This document shows positions 6,693 through 14,656 of a stretch of DNA of 32,071 bases, piece after piece. The stretch is taken from NCBI GenBank assembly GCA_016176415.1, contig JACOXH010000002.1, positions 1 to 32,071 on the forward strand, in the 5' to 3' direction. The notes under the pieces were generated by a model. The model worked only from the letters and a program-made list of their open reading frames with translations. It had not been told where the DNA came from and ran no database searches. This DNA comes from Candidatus Daviesbacteria bacterium. GTDB taxonomy: Bacteria; Patescibacteriota; Microgenomatia; Daviesbacterales; UBA10151. Numbering within the stretch: position 1 is the stretch's first letter; each line of letters starts with the position of its first letter. The position numbers were made by a program, and so were the translations under genes.

Positions 6693-7139
6693 ATGTTTAA
6701 ATACTCTTTTAATAAAAGACCAATAATAGAAAACTCACAAATAAATAATGTGAGTGTGTTTGTTAGGCATAATTATTTACTTATAAGAGACAAGTTAAAA
6801 GAAAAGGGGAGAGATCTTAATTTGAATAAGGAGGAAGACGTTCAAATGTTTATTGATTTGGTTAAGCAGAGTATAACAGTCAATCTTAGACAAGAGAATA
6901 ACGGGGATGTGTCTTGTACAGAGCATATGAATCCGATGAATCTTACTTATACTAGATCTAATTTAGGAAAAGGTTTTATATTTTGGTTTATCTGTAATCT
7001 TTGTGGAAGAAGGGTAAGATACTTATACTTTCCGCCAAACTCGGAGGTTATGGCTTGCAGGAGATGCCATAGATTAGCGTATAAGAATCAAAATGAAAGT
7101 AATTCTACATTTAGAAGAATGATGAGGGGTTATATTTAA
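6693..7139 (+). CDS. Zinc-ribbon protein of mobile element
   Basis: 148 residues from the ATG at 6693; the ORF track starts upstream at a TTG with no support. The second half carries a zinc ribbon: FICNLCGRRVRYLYFPP then MACRRCHRLAYKNQNES. Two CxxC pairs around an RRVR-LYFPP core are typical of small zinc-ribbon proteins of phages and integrative elements. The N-terminal half is mixed helix with an upstream CTEH. It is the first gene inside the left end of the element and is followed one base later by the next gene. Function is unknown; nucleic-acid binding is likely. Confidence 0.7.
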   Translation: MFKYSFNKRPIIENSQINNVSVFVRHNYLLIRDKLKEKGRDLNLNKEEDVQMFIDLVKQSITVNLRQENNGDVSCTEHMNPMNLTYTRSNLGKGFIFWFICNLCGRRVRYLYFPPNSEVMACRRCHRLAYKNQNESNSTFRRMMRGYI

Positions 7140-7140
7140 T

Positions 7141-7713
7141 ATGGCAAAAACTAAAGCAGTAGTACCAGTAAAAACTCTTGATCAGATTAAAGATAGGATC
7201 AGTGGGTTTAGGACTGGATATGATTCAAGGCACGTTTTAGAGAAAGCGGATAAAGAACTAGGTGATAACAATGGTGAGCAGCTTGCAGATTCAGACACTT
7301 TTATTTTTAAAGCTATGACTGTGTATGAGTTTAATAATGGGATGCTTCTAGCTACTGCTATATCCGAGCAATATAAGACTTTAGCTATAGAAATGAGCCG
7401 TAACCTACAGAAGGAATTTGACTGCCAAAGTACTGCTGCAAAGGCTTTAGCCGAGATCGTAACCATGAATTATGTTAGGACTTTAGATATTCAAAGAAGG
7501 ATAAATAATTACTTAGAAAAAGGTACGATAAATGAGGTTGGAGTAAGGTTTTTAGATGTAATGAGTAGGGAATTAGACAGGGCAAATAGGCATTATATCC
7601 AGGCAGTAGAAACTCTTAAAGTATTTAAACAACCTGCAATGCAGCTCAAAATTAGTGCAAATACTGCTGTTGTAGGTCAAAATCAAGTTATCCAGGCAGC
7701 AAATAAACAGTAA
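7141..7713 (+). CDS. Helical protein of unknown function, mobile-element cargo
   Basis: 190 residues, predicted almost all helical, with no transmembrane segment and no cysteine cluster. A central stretch (TAAKALAEIVTMNYVRTLDI) and the following QRRINNYLEKGT look like packing helices of an oligomer. It begins one base after the zinc-ribbon gene's TAA, so the pair is translated from one message. Its position at the left end of the element, opposite the xis-int end, suggests an accessory or replication-related role, but no family is recognised. Confidence 0.6.
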   Translation: MAKTKAVVPVKTLDQIKDRISGFRTGYDSRHVLEKADKELGDNNGEQLADSDTFIFKAMTVYEFNNGMLLATAISEQYKTLAIEMSRNLQKEFDCQSTAAKALAEIVTMNYVRTLDIQRRINNYLEKGTINEVGVRFLDVMSRELDRANRHYIQAVETLKVFKQPAMQLKISANTAVVGQNQVIQAANKQ

Positions 7714-7780
7714 CCGCGTTAATATAGAAGAAATGATTTATACCATGTCCACATAAGTTTACATTGTTTATAGATTAAAA

Positions 7781-8224
7781 CTAATCAATTGTATAATCGT
7801 TGTCAGATGCCCAATTACTTATTGCATCATCAACTATGGAGGAATCCATATCTAAAGTGAAACTCCAGCTATTACCTTCGCTGTCTGTATCATAAGCATC
7901 TCCATCGCTATCAAATTCTGTATAGAAGTTTAAATATCCACCATTGGGGAAATATAAAGTTTCCAAGTGACCATTTGATATATCAGCATCTAAGCTGTAA
8001 CAGTTTCCGCTATCATCGGAACATGCTTCTATAGTTTCTGTTCCGTCCACATAGTCACTAATACTATCCCAATGACTGTCAATAGCGTCTGTTCTACTGA
8101 TCGCATTTTGATCATCGGAAAAATAATTACTGTCATTAAAACTAGAAGACTCATTAGATGAACCTGAATTAAAAATAAAAATAAAGAATGCTATTATCAG
8201 GCCCCAACCAAAAAAAGCTTTCAT
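7781..8224 (-). CDS. Acidic secreted or anchored protein
   Basis: 147 residues. A hydrophobic N-terminus (AFFGWGLIIAFFIFIFNSG) is followed by an extremely Asp/Ser-rich region such as DFDSDGDAYDTDSEGN and a C-terminal DNDYTID. The acidic repeats could bind calcium, but no canonical DxDxDG loop series is certain. A -10-like TATTAT ends eight bases before the ATG. It lies on the strand opposite the element backbone and looks like surface cargo. No family is recognised. Confidence 0.6.
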   Translation of the reverse strand: MKAFFGWGLIIAFFIFIFNSGSSNESSSFNDSNYFSDDQNAISRTDAIDSHWDSISDYVDGTETIEACSDDSGNCYSLDADISNGHLETLYFPNGGYLNFYTEFDSDGDAYDTDSEGNSWSFTLDMDSSIVDDAISNWASDNDYTID

Positions 8225-8289
8225 TAATATTAATAATACTACTTATGGGATAAAAATAGTGTATATCTATGCTATAATTTTTTTATAAC

Positions 8290-8511
8290 ATGAATAAGAA
8301 AAAAATAGCTCCTTTTTTATTAGCTTCAGTTGCCATTATCATTTTGTTTTATTGGTTTCAAATCAGGCCAAGTGAGATTATAAAGTATTGTGATAACTTA
8401 GCTTGGAAAGAGGCAGAACCTTGGAAGAGGGGGGAAATTTATAAACAGTCGAGAACGCACTATTATAACTGGAAGTATGCTCAATGCTTGCATAGTTTAG
8501 GGTCAAAATAA
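8290..8511 (+). CDS. Small single-helix membrane protein
   Basis: 73 residues: a Lys-rich start, one helix (IAPFLLASVAIIILFYWFQI), and a polar domain with two cysteines (YCDNLAWKEA and AQCLHSLG) outside. An extended -10 (TGCTATAAT, 8270-8278) lies 11 bases before the ATG. The cysteine pair and W residues suggest a compact extracytoplasmic fold. Function unknown. Confidence 0.5.
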   Translation: MNKKKIAPFLLASVAIIILFYWFQIRPSEIIKYCDNLAWKEAEPWKRGEIYKQSRTHYYNWKYAQCLHSLGSK

Positions 8512-8553
8512 ATTCGATTGAAAAATAAACACATTAGGGGTATTATTCAAATA

Positions 8554-8793
8554 ATGAGAAAGAAATTATTCTCTTTTGTTATTGGTATTGCTCTCACATG
8601 TGTTTTTGTTGTGTCTTTTACATCTACCGCTGACGCTTATTCGTATAGAGTTAGAGGTTATACAAGATCAAATGGTGCTTATGTTCGACCTTATTACAGA
8701 ACTAATCCGAATTACACAAGATTTGATAACTATTCAACAAGAGGCAATTATAACCCCTATACGGGTAGGTTTGGTACAAGAAGCCCTTGGTAA
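8554..8793 (+). CDS. Secreted small Tyr/Asn/Arg-rich protein
   Basis: 79 residues from the ATG at 8554, chosen because it places a textbook signal peptide first: MRKKLFSFVIGIALTCVFVV with likely cleavage after TADA. The ORF track adds 12 residues from a TTG. The mature part is YSYRVRGYTRSNGAYVRPYY, then repeats of R-x-N-x-Y and ends NPYTGRFGTRSPW. This VxGYxRxNGxYVxxYxRxNP...NPYTG pattern occurs, to my knowledge, in short secreted proteins across many bacteria with no assigned role. It sits in the cargo part of the element. Confidence 0.65.
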   Translation: MRKKLFSFVIGIALTCVFVVSFTSTADAYSYRVRGYTRSNGAYVRPYYRTNPNYTRFDNYSTRGNYNPYTGRFGTRSPW

Positions 8794-8963
8794 ATCCTAA
8801 GTTACTTTTTATTATTGCTTTTCTTCATTTATAACTAGACGCACTATGTAAAATGTTTACTAAAACCCAGACACTTATTAGAACAATAACTATCCATTTA
8901 AAAGTTATTACAAACCTTATTTTTAAGAATTCTATACCTTAATTTCATCCTAGCTAACCCTTT

Positions 8964-10556
8964 TTATTTACATAAGTTATTAATCTGAGAAGATAGATTT
9001 TTTTGTTCCCAATAAACATAGTCGCAAGATTTAGAAGCAGATGGGCATCCAGAAATACATTTGCTGTAGTTATCCCAAGCTTCCTTTGTACAAGCTGAAG
9101 AATTATCTCCTGAGTATCCGTAAGCTGCATAGCAAATATCTAAATCATTTTTATTGGTATTAGAACAAGAAACATAACAACTATCTGTTTTATAAAGATT
9201 ATCAGTACATTTATTATAATCAGATGACCATTGGTTCTTTTTGCTTTCCATAGTAGAAGCTATACTTTGAACAGCACCAACATTTTGTGAGGGACAATAA
9301 ACGGTATAGCCATTATAAGAAATAAACACTGGTACTTTATTGGAAGATGGTTGGGAAATATTTTGAGTAGTGTTTTGCACTGGTGCTTGTTGAGATTGAA
9401 AGTTCTTTTGAGCGTCGTCACATTTTTCGTTTGAAGGATAAATGGACCAAGTAGTTCCTACTTGGCAACAAGTAGTTTTCGAACATTGACTACTACGCAC
9501 TCTAATTGAAGTACCTTTACAATTAGGATAGGAAGATTCGCAATCAATAAAAGGATCTGGATCAGTATAGACAGTTTTTTGTGATGGTTTAATTGTGGCT
9601 GTTGGAGTTATGGGAGACCCAAAATGTATGACTACTATTTTTGTTTTTTTATCGGAAAGAAAGCCCTCTTTAACAGTTACGCCAATATCTTTAAAGTTCT
9701 TACCAAGGATGTTATCTTTATTGGTTTTATCAGTCATTAATGAAGATACGACTGAAGATGTATCATAGTAATTTCTAGCTAGGCTTTCACCACTATACTC
9801 TGAATTATAACCAGCTTCCTTTATGAAATAGCTAAAATCTTTCCCGTTTTTCGGTTTTATTTCCCATGAATTGGTATTTAATACGTCTTGCGCTCGTGTT
9901 TCTGATGACTTATCTAATAACTGATTTTCAAACAGTGGGGTAAGATCCTCTTTCTTCCTTTCTGTATTTATTTTTGCGATTATTTCAGTCTTCCAGATAT
10001 TTTCTACTGAAGCTCCACTTCTTTTCTGTAGGTCAGATTCTTGATACCCGTTCACAATATTTGTAATTAATCCATGCCCGTTAATCGTCATTATTGTTAA
10101 ATAAAATAGAAAGTATAAAAATGAAATCAGAGGGATGTAAGGAATAAATTTAAATTGGCTGAAATTTTTCAGTTTGTTTGGTAAGAATATAAAAACGAAG
10201 GTAACTATTCCGATAGCAATATTTGATAAGAAAAGTAAGCCCAAATAGTAAGAAAATTCTTTCTGGTTATTGGAAGTATTAATAGTGGCAACAAAAGAAG
10301 CAATGGTTGCAAGCCATAAGATTATTAAGGATCCTCTAATATTTATTCTATGATTTTTATTTTGAGATTTGGAAATTATATGATCAATAAGAGCTATAAA
10401 ATCATCTCTATGCACCTTTAAATCTTTCCCGATTTTTAAAGAGCCTGCCCTAATATATTGCCCTATATTTTCGCCTTCTTCTTCAAGTAAACTAGAGATC
10501 TCTTCTAATGAAAAGAATTCTTGAGAGCTTAGCTTGTCTTTATTTATCTTTTTCAT
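8964..10556 (-). CDS. HTH-transmembrane-CAP domain fusion protein
   Basis: 530 residues. Residues about 9-62 resemble an excisionase/MerR-type HTH (FFSLEEISSLLEEEGENIGQ, then VHRDDFIALIDHI). Three hydrophobic helices follow at about 75-92, 104-125 and 138-158. About 185-315 is a CAP/SCP-PR1-like domain (WKTEIIAKINTERKKEDLTP, SSETRAQDVLNTNSW, YSGESLARNYYD, and IVVIHFG). The C-terminus is Cys-rich in two parts (about 338-370 and 415-530). The topology puts the HTH inside and the CAP and Cys-rich parts outside. Downstream (8801-8963) shows nothing recognisable. It is on the opposite strand from the element backbone, as is typical of cargo. Confidence 0.7.
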   Translation of the reverse strand: MKKINKDKLSSQEFFSLEEISSLLEEEGENIGQYIRAGSLKIGKDLKVHRDDFIALIDHIISKSQNKNHRINIRGSLIILWLATIASFVATINTSNNQKEFSYYLGLLFLSNIAIGIVTFVFIFLPNKLKNFSQFKFIPYIPLISFLYFLFYLTIMTINGHGLITNIVNGYQESDLQKRSGASVENIWKTEIIAKINTERKKEDLTPLFENQLLDKSSETRAQDVLNTNSWEIKPKNGKDFSYFIKEAGYNSEYSGESLARNYYDTSSVVSSLMTDKTNKDNILGKNFKDIGVTVKEGFLSDKKTKIVVIHFGSPITPTATIKPSQKTVYTDPDPFIDCESSYPNCKGTSIRVRSSQCSKTTCCQVGTTWSIYPSNEKCDDAQKNFQSQQAPVQNTTQNISQPSSNKVPVFISYNGYTVYCPSQNVGAVQSIASTMESKKNQWSSDYNKCTDNLYKTDSCYVSCSNTNKNDLDICYAAYGYSGDNSSACTKEAWDNYSKCISGCPSASKSCDYVYWEQKNLSSQINNLCK

Positions 10557-10692
10557 CTTAATGTTAATATTTTTTCCCTATAGGTATATCCTAATACTTA
10601 AGATTTGATAAGTAAAATTTATAATTTACCCCACCATCTTACTCTCTATAGTTTACAAAGATAAAATCAGGTAAAATTAGCTCAAAATTAAG

Positions 10693-12366
10693 ATGACTAT
10701 GACACCTGAAGAAAAAGTTAAAGCAGAGATATGGGAAGTTCTACAGGATTTGAAGGAGAAGAGTCTACTTCCAGATGACGATGGAGCGTTTTTCTATGAT
10801 ACTACCCACACAGTTATTGCAGCAGGTGAAATTAATCTTACTTTAGAAGAGAAATGGGCAGTCGTAAAAAAGCTTGCAAGAGATGGAGTTATTGAAATAG
10901 TAAGAGCCATCGAGCCAGATTGGAGAGGTGGAAGAAATGGATTTTACTTAAAGGTTATACAACCTACTTTTGAGGAGATATATGAGAAGTACAGAATAAT
11001 TAATGACTCTCAAGAAGGTACACAAGCAGTTCCATCTCATGCATATTCTTTAACCAATTCCGAACTTGTTGGTAGTCTAGAATTTAAGTTTAATAGTTTT
11101 AAAGATCTTCCAGAAAAAGGATTCTTCTTGGGCATTGCTGATTATATTAAGTTTATAGATGAAAATCCTGGTTTTGAGGAAATAATTTCAGCAATCGATG
11201 CTTTTAAAGAAAAAGATGCAGCCATACTTGTGGAACTAGGAAAGAAACTTTTGCTGGATGTTGAAAGAGTAGAAAAGGTTATTAAAGATAGATTGCAAGG
11301 GGTAGAGATTAGTTCAAAAATCGTAGAAAAAAGCCTTGAAGAATTAGAAATGAGGAAAGATGGTAGGATCCAGTCAAGTGTTTCAAAGACAGAGGAGCTT
11401 TACAGTGGACTAGGTTATGTTATTACAACACTTTATGAGAATGGGTATGAAAATCTTGTTTCTGATCTTATAAAATTTATTCCAAATACTAAATCAATCG
11501 CAGATTATAAAATCTCGGAATACTATTATCCTTATAAAGAAGAACTTACCGATTATAAGACCAAAATACAGAAAACTATTTGGGGTTCTTGGAACGAACT
11601 CATTGTTGTTTATCTCGTTGTTCACAAGTACAAAGAGAAAAAGAAAGAACTAATTGCTGCTAAAGATGCCTTAGGTGAAATGAACCTTTATGGATTACAT
11701 GAGGAGATGGAAAGTATATTAGGAAATTCTTATGATAAGGAGGGAAGAATGCAATTCATCAAGGATGATTATATTATTCACATTAATAGAGTGCATGACT
11801 TTGTTATTAACAAGCTTAATAGCGACCCAAATAGGAATACTGGGGATGAGGGAGGTAGAACCTTACAGGAAAGGTATACAAATCTTTTAGAAGAGGTAAG
11901 AACTAATACAATTGATTTGCAGGATCGGTACAATAAGCTTTTAGCAGAAATAAAATCCCAAAGATCAGAAAAAAGTAAAGCGATCCCGCAAGAGCCTCAT
12001 AATGAAGTACAAAGCAATTCAGCTGATTTGAACCTATTAGGTTGGAGTTTGATCAAGGATGTAAAAAAGCCTCAATTAAGGAAGAATGATAAAGTTGTAT
12101 ACGAGTTTGCAACGAATTGGTCTGATAAATACCGCTTCTTTGAATGTTTATGGGAGAATCAAGGACACGAAAAGAGTTCACAGGAGTTGTTTGAGTATAA
12201 AAGCAGCGAAAAGTATCCTGAAAAAGGAAAAAGATGGAAAATTAATAAATATATAGGTGAGGAGTTAACAAAGCTTCTCAAAGAGCCTGAATTCAAAAAT
12301 CATCCAATTAGAATTGATCGAAACAATGGTTATACCTTATTTATAGATGAAGTTGCCCCCAATTAA
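10693..12366 (+). CDS. Large protein with winged-helix-like ends, unknown function
   Basis: 557 residues, soluble. The N-terminus (TPEEKVKAEIWEVLQDLKEK through KKLARDGVIEIV) looks like a winged-helix domain of a type I associate with CPR element proteins. The middle is helical, and about 385-425 is a coiled coil (QERYTNLLEEVRTNTIDLQD). The C-terminal 90 residues (YRFFECLWENQGHEKSSQEL to YTLFIDEVAPN) again suggest a wHTH. A second ATG lies two codons in; either could start. It is separated from the replication-like genes by 80 bases. A defence or regulatory role is possible, but not shown. Confidence 0.5.
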   Translation: MTMTPEEKVKAEIWEVLQDLKEKSLLPDDDGAFFYDTTHTVIAAGEINLTLEEKWAVVKKLARDGVIEIVRAIEPDWRGGRNGFYLKVIQPTFEEIYEKYRIINDSQEGTQAVPSHAYSLTNSELVGSLEFKFNSFKDLPEKGFFLGIADYIKFIDENPGFEEIISAIDAFKEKDAAILVELGKKLLLDVERVEKVIKDRLQGVEISSKIVEKSLEELEMRKDGRIQSSVSKTEELYSGLGYVITTLYENGYENLVSDLIKFIPNTKSIADYKISEYYYPYKEELTDYKTKIQKTIWGSWNELIVVYLVVHKYKEKKKELIAAKDALGEMNLYGLHEEMESILGNSYDKEGRMQFIKDDYIIHINRVHDFVINKLNSDPNRNTGDEGGRTLQERYTNLLEEVRTNTIDLQDRYNKLLAEIKSQRSEKSKAIPQEPHNEVQSNSADLNLLGWSLIKDVKKPQLRKNDKVVYEFATNWSDKYRFFECLWENQGHEKSSQELFEYKSSEKYPEKGKRWKINKYIGEELTKLLKEPEFKNHPIRIDRNNGYTLFIDEVAPN

Positions 12367-12446
12367 GGTACAAAAAAGTATATTTCCGCTAATTGCTTAC
12401 CTGTAAATACCCTAAGTTACAATTCGTCTAGGCTATAAAAAGCTTG

Positions 12447-12719
12447 ATGAATATGACACAGCAAAGATTAAAAATTGATGATTATTACTCAACTTCGGAT
12501 TTGGCTTTGGCCAGTGCCATTGCACTTTATTATCCGCTTGAAGCGGTAGATAGAACCCAAGATCCATATAAGGCTCAGTTTCTTTTTAAGAAAGAGAGTC
12601 AGCTCGATCAGTTAATTGAATCATATTGGCGTGGAGAACTAAGGATAGAACCTCAAGCCTACTTTAATCAGCTTAAAGCGATTAAGGCAAGGTTATATGC
12701 GGATAGGAGGCAACCATGA
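12447..12719 (+). CDS. DUF5659-like small protein of mobile element
   Basis: 90 residues from the ATG at 12447; TATAAA ends seven bases upstream, which fits a leaderless start, while the ORF track begins at the TTG just before. YYSTSDLALASAIALYYPLE, then AQFLFKKESQLDQLIESYWRGEL and a KAIKARLY ending follow the pattern of DUF5659 proteins. To my knowledge these are linked to recombinase-bearing elements in CPR genomes. Its TGA overlaps the next gene's ATG (ATGA), so it is coupled to the ATPase. Its role is unknown. Confidence 0.7.
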   Translation: MNMTQQRLKIDDYYSTSDLALASAIALYYPLEAVDRTQDPYKAQFLFKKESQLDQLIESYWRGELRIEPQAYFNQLKAIKARLYADRRQP

Positions 12720-14248
12720 CTGACGAAGAATATAGGGAATTTGAGGAAAAGTTTAATCAGGAGCAGGAAGAAAAAGCTCAAAAAAGGTTGGCAGAGCTAG
12801 ATAAGGAGTTCCCCTTAGAGGAAAGAATTTTAAGGCTAGAGCAAGCCAAAGCAGAGGAGAAGTTAGAGAAGCAAAAGGTTGAGCTGGAAGAGTTTGAAGG
12901 AGATGAACCAGTTATAGATACTTCTCAATTTCAGCCTTTAACAGTTGATGAGTTAACCAAAACTTTAGGCTTAACTATTAAAAGGGATCAGACCAATAAA
13001 CTTCTTACCTTTTTGGCTCAGCTTTCTGCCTACACAGAGGATTCCCAGCTAAATATTAGTTTTAATGCTCCTTCCAGCAGCGGAAAATCTTTTATCCCGA
13101 CTGAGATAGCTAGGTTATTCCCAGAGAAAGACGTTATTGAAGTAGCCTATTGCAGCCCTACGGCCTTTTTTCATGACTATGGTGAGTTTAACAAGGAAAA
13201 AGGTGGCTATACTGTTGATCTATCCCGTAGGATTCTTATTTTCTTAGATCAGCCTCATACTTTGCTGCTTCAGCACCTTAGACCCATGCTTTCCCATGAT
13301 AAAAAGGAAATTAGATTAAAGATTACGGATAAATCCCAAAAGGCAGGGTTGCGGACTAAAAATATCTATTTGGTTGGTTTTCCTACAGTTATATTCTGTA
13401 CAGCGGGTTTAAATTTGGATGAGCAGGAGGCTACAAGGTTCTTATTGCTATCTCCTGAAATAAACCAGGAGAAAATCAGGGAGGCTATTTACGAGAAGAT
13501 CAAAAAAGAATCCAATTCTTCTCTTTATAGCTACGAGCTGGAATCTAATCCAGAGAGGAAATTGTTAAGAGATCGGGTGCTTGCTATAAAGCAGGAAAGA
13601 ATTAGATTAATTAAGATTGCTAATCCAGGTTTAGTTCAGCAGATGTTTTTAGAAAGAGTTAAAGTTTTTAAGCCCAGACACCAAAGAGATATAGGCAGGG
13701 TGTTAAGTTTAGTTAAGGTTTTTGCCCTTTTAAATCTTTGGTTTAGGGAACGAAATAATTTTATAATCACGGCCAACGATGATGATATTAGGCAAGCTTT
13801 TAAAGTTTGGGATTCCATTTCTGAAAGCCAGGAGTTAAACCTTCCACCTTTTGTTTTCAATCTATTTAAAGACGTAATACAGGCTGCTTATAAGGATAAA
13901 AATGGCGAGTCAGATGGTATGGTGCAGATTGGGTTAACTAGGCAGGACATAATGCAAAAGCATTATGAGGTTTACGGCAGGTTTTTACCTCCTTGGCAAC
14001 TAAAAGAACAAATTATTCCATTATTGGAGGCTGCAGGCTTAATTAGTCAGGAACAAGATACAAGTGATAAAAGGAAAACACTAATTTACCCTACTGCATT
14101 ACTCTCTGTTCCTCAAACTCCAAACAATGGAGAGTTGCATGGTGGGGTAGAAGATAAAACCATTGATCAGTTAACGGCTGATGAGCAGCTTGAAGTAGGA
14201 AAGAGTGTCTTTGGTGAAGGAGTTAAGTGGGCAGAGGAGACAGCATGA
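12716..14248 (+). CDS. P-loop ATPase of mobile element (helicase/primase-like role)
   Basis: 510 residues. The N-terminus is a charged coiled coil (residues 1-60). A Walker A motif APSSSGKSFIPTEIA lies near residue 121 and a Walker B-like RRILIFLDQPH near 172. A sensor-like stretch (VGFPTVIFCTAGLN) follows, then an arginine-rich region and a C-terminal wHTH-like part (LTRQDIMQKHYEVYGRFLPP). The order fits an AAA+ or DnaB/phage-primase-type ATPase used in replication or transfer of the element. It is coupled by ATGA overlaps to the genes on both sides. The exact activity is uncertain. Confidence 0.65.
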   Translation: MTDEEYREFEEKFNQEQEEKAQKRLAELDKEFPLEERILRLEQAKAEEKLEKQKVELEEFEGDEPVIDTSQFQPLTVDELTKTLGLTIKRDQTNKLLTFLAQLSAYTEDSQLNISFNAPSSSGKSFIPTEIARLFPEKDVIEVAYCSPTAFFHDYGEFNKEKGGYTVDLSRRILIFLDQPHTLLLQHLRPMLSHDKKEIRLKITDKSQKAGLRTKNIYLVGFPTVIFCTAGLNLDEQEATRFLLLSPEINQEKIREAIYEKIKKESNSSLYSYELESNPERKLLRDRVLAIKQERIRLIKIANPGLVQQMFLERVKVFKPRHQRDIGRVLSLVKVFALLNLWFRERNNFIITANDDDIRQAFKVWDSISESQELNLPPFVFNLFKDVIQAAYKDKNGESDGMVQIGLTRQDIMQKHYEVYGRFLPPWQLKEQIIPLLEAAGLISQEQDTSDKRKTLIYPTALLSVPQTPNNGELHGGVEDKTIDQLTADEQLEVGKSVFGEGVKWAEETA

Positions 14249-14652
14249 AAAAGATAGCTGTTTTGAAAATAGACCATACCTATGCCAATACTGTTGACAG
14301 CGAGACAAGAGCGAATAGGTTTTATGATTGGTTAATTAACAAAGCCATAAATAATTTGCTTGAAAAGCAAAAGGGTATTGACAACAATAGTACACAAAAG
14401 TACACTGTAAATGATGAAAAAAATAGACGAGGAAAAGAAATCTATCGGCCAAGTATTTACAGAAGGGCTAAACAGAAGCTTGCTTCTAGAAGAGGAATAC
14501 TTAACCCCAGAAGAAGTAGCCAAAATTCTCAAAGTCGAGAAGATTACTATTTATCGAATGTGCCGAGCAGGCAAGCTCCCAGCAGTGAAATTTGGCAAGG
14601 TTTGGAGAATAAGCAGCAAGAAATTAAGGGAAGTTTTGGAGGAGAAGTTTAA
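14245..14652 (+). CDS. Small protein overlapping the excisionase gene
   Basis: 136 residues from the ATG at 14245, which overlaps the ATPase gene's TGA (ATGA) and follows GAGGAG; the ORF track's GTG at 14227 is less likely. The first ~58 residues (KIAVLKIDHTYANTVDSETR, then NKAINNLLEKQ) look like true protein. The rest, rich in Arg, Ser and Gln, runs in a second frame through almost all of the excisionase gene and stops one base before the recombinase ATG. That tail is probably a by-product of lost stop codons. No family is recognised. Confidence 0.5.
   Translation: MKKIAVLKIDHTYANTVDSETRANRFYDWLINKAINNLLEKQKGIDNNSTQKYTVNDEKNRRGKEIYRPSIYRRAKQKLASRRGILNPRRSSQNSQSREDYYLSNVPSRQAPSSEIWQGLENKQQEIKGSFGGEV
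14378..14406 (+). promoter_or_regulatory. xis-int promoter TTGACA-N17-TACACT with AGTACAC direct repeat
   Basis: TTGACA (14378-14383), 17 bases, TACACT (14401-14406), then the tandem ATGATG at 14411. It lies inside the preceding ORF. The motif AGTACAC occurs twice, 10 bases apart (14389 and 14399), one helical turn, the second covering the -10 box. This is a likely operator. Confidence 0.7.
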
Positions 14653-14656
14653 ATGA
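14414..14656 (+). CDS. Excisionase/MerR-type HTH protein
   Basis: 80 residues from the second ATG of ATGATG, placed at the predicted transcription start of the promoter described above. Residues 28-78 are a HTH_17 excisionase domain: YLTPEEVAKILKVEKITIYR, then MCRAGKLPAVKFGKVWRISS. In this family the protein binds the attachment site and sets the direction of recombination, or acts as a regulator. Its TGA overlaps the recombinase ATG, so the two are made together. The leading 26 residues are charged and poorly conserved. Confidence 0.85.
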   Translation: MKKIDEEKKSIGQVFTEGLNRSLLLEEEYLTPEEVAKILKVEKITIYRMCRAGKLPAVKFGKVWRISSKKLREVLEEKFK

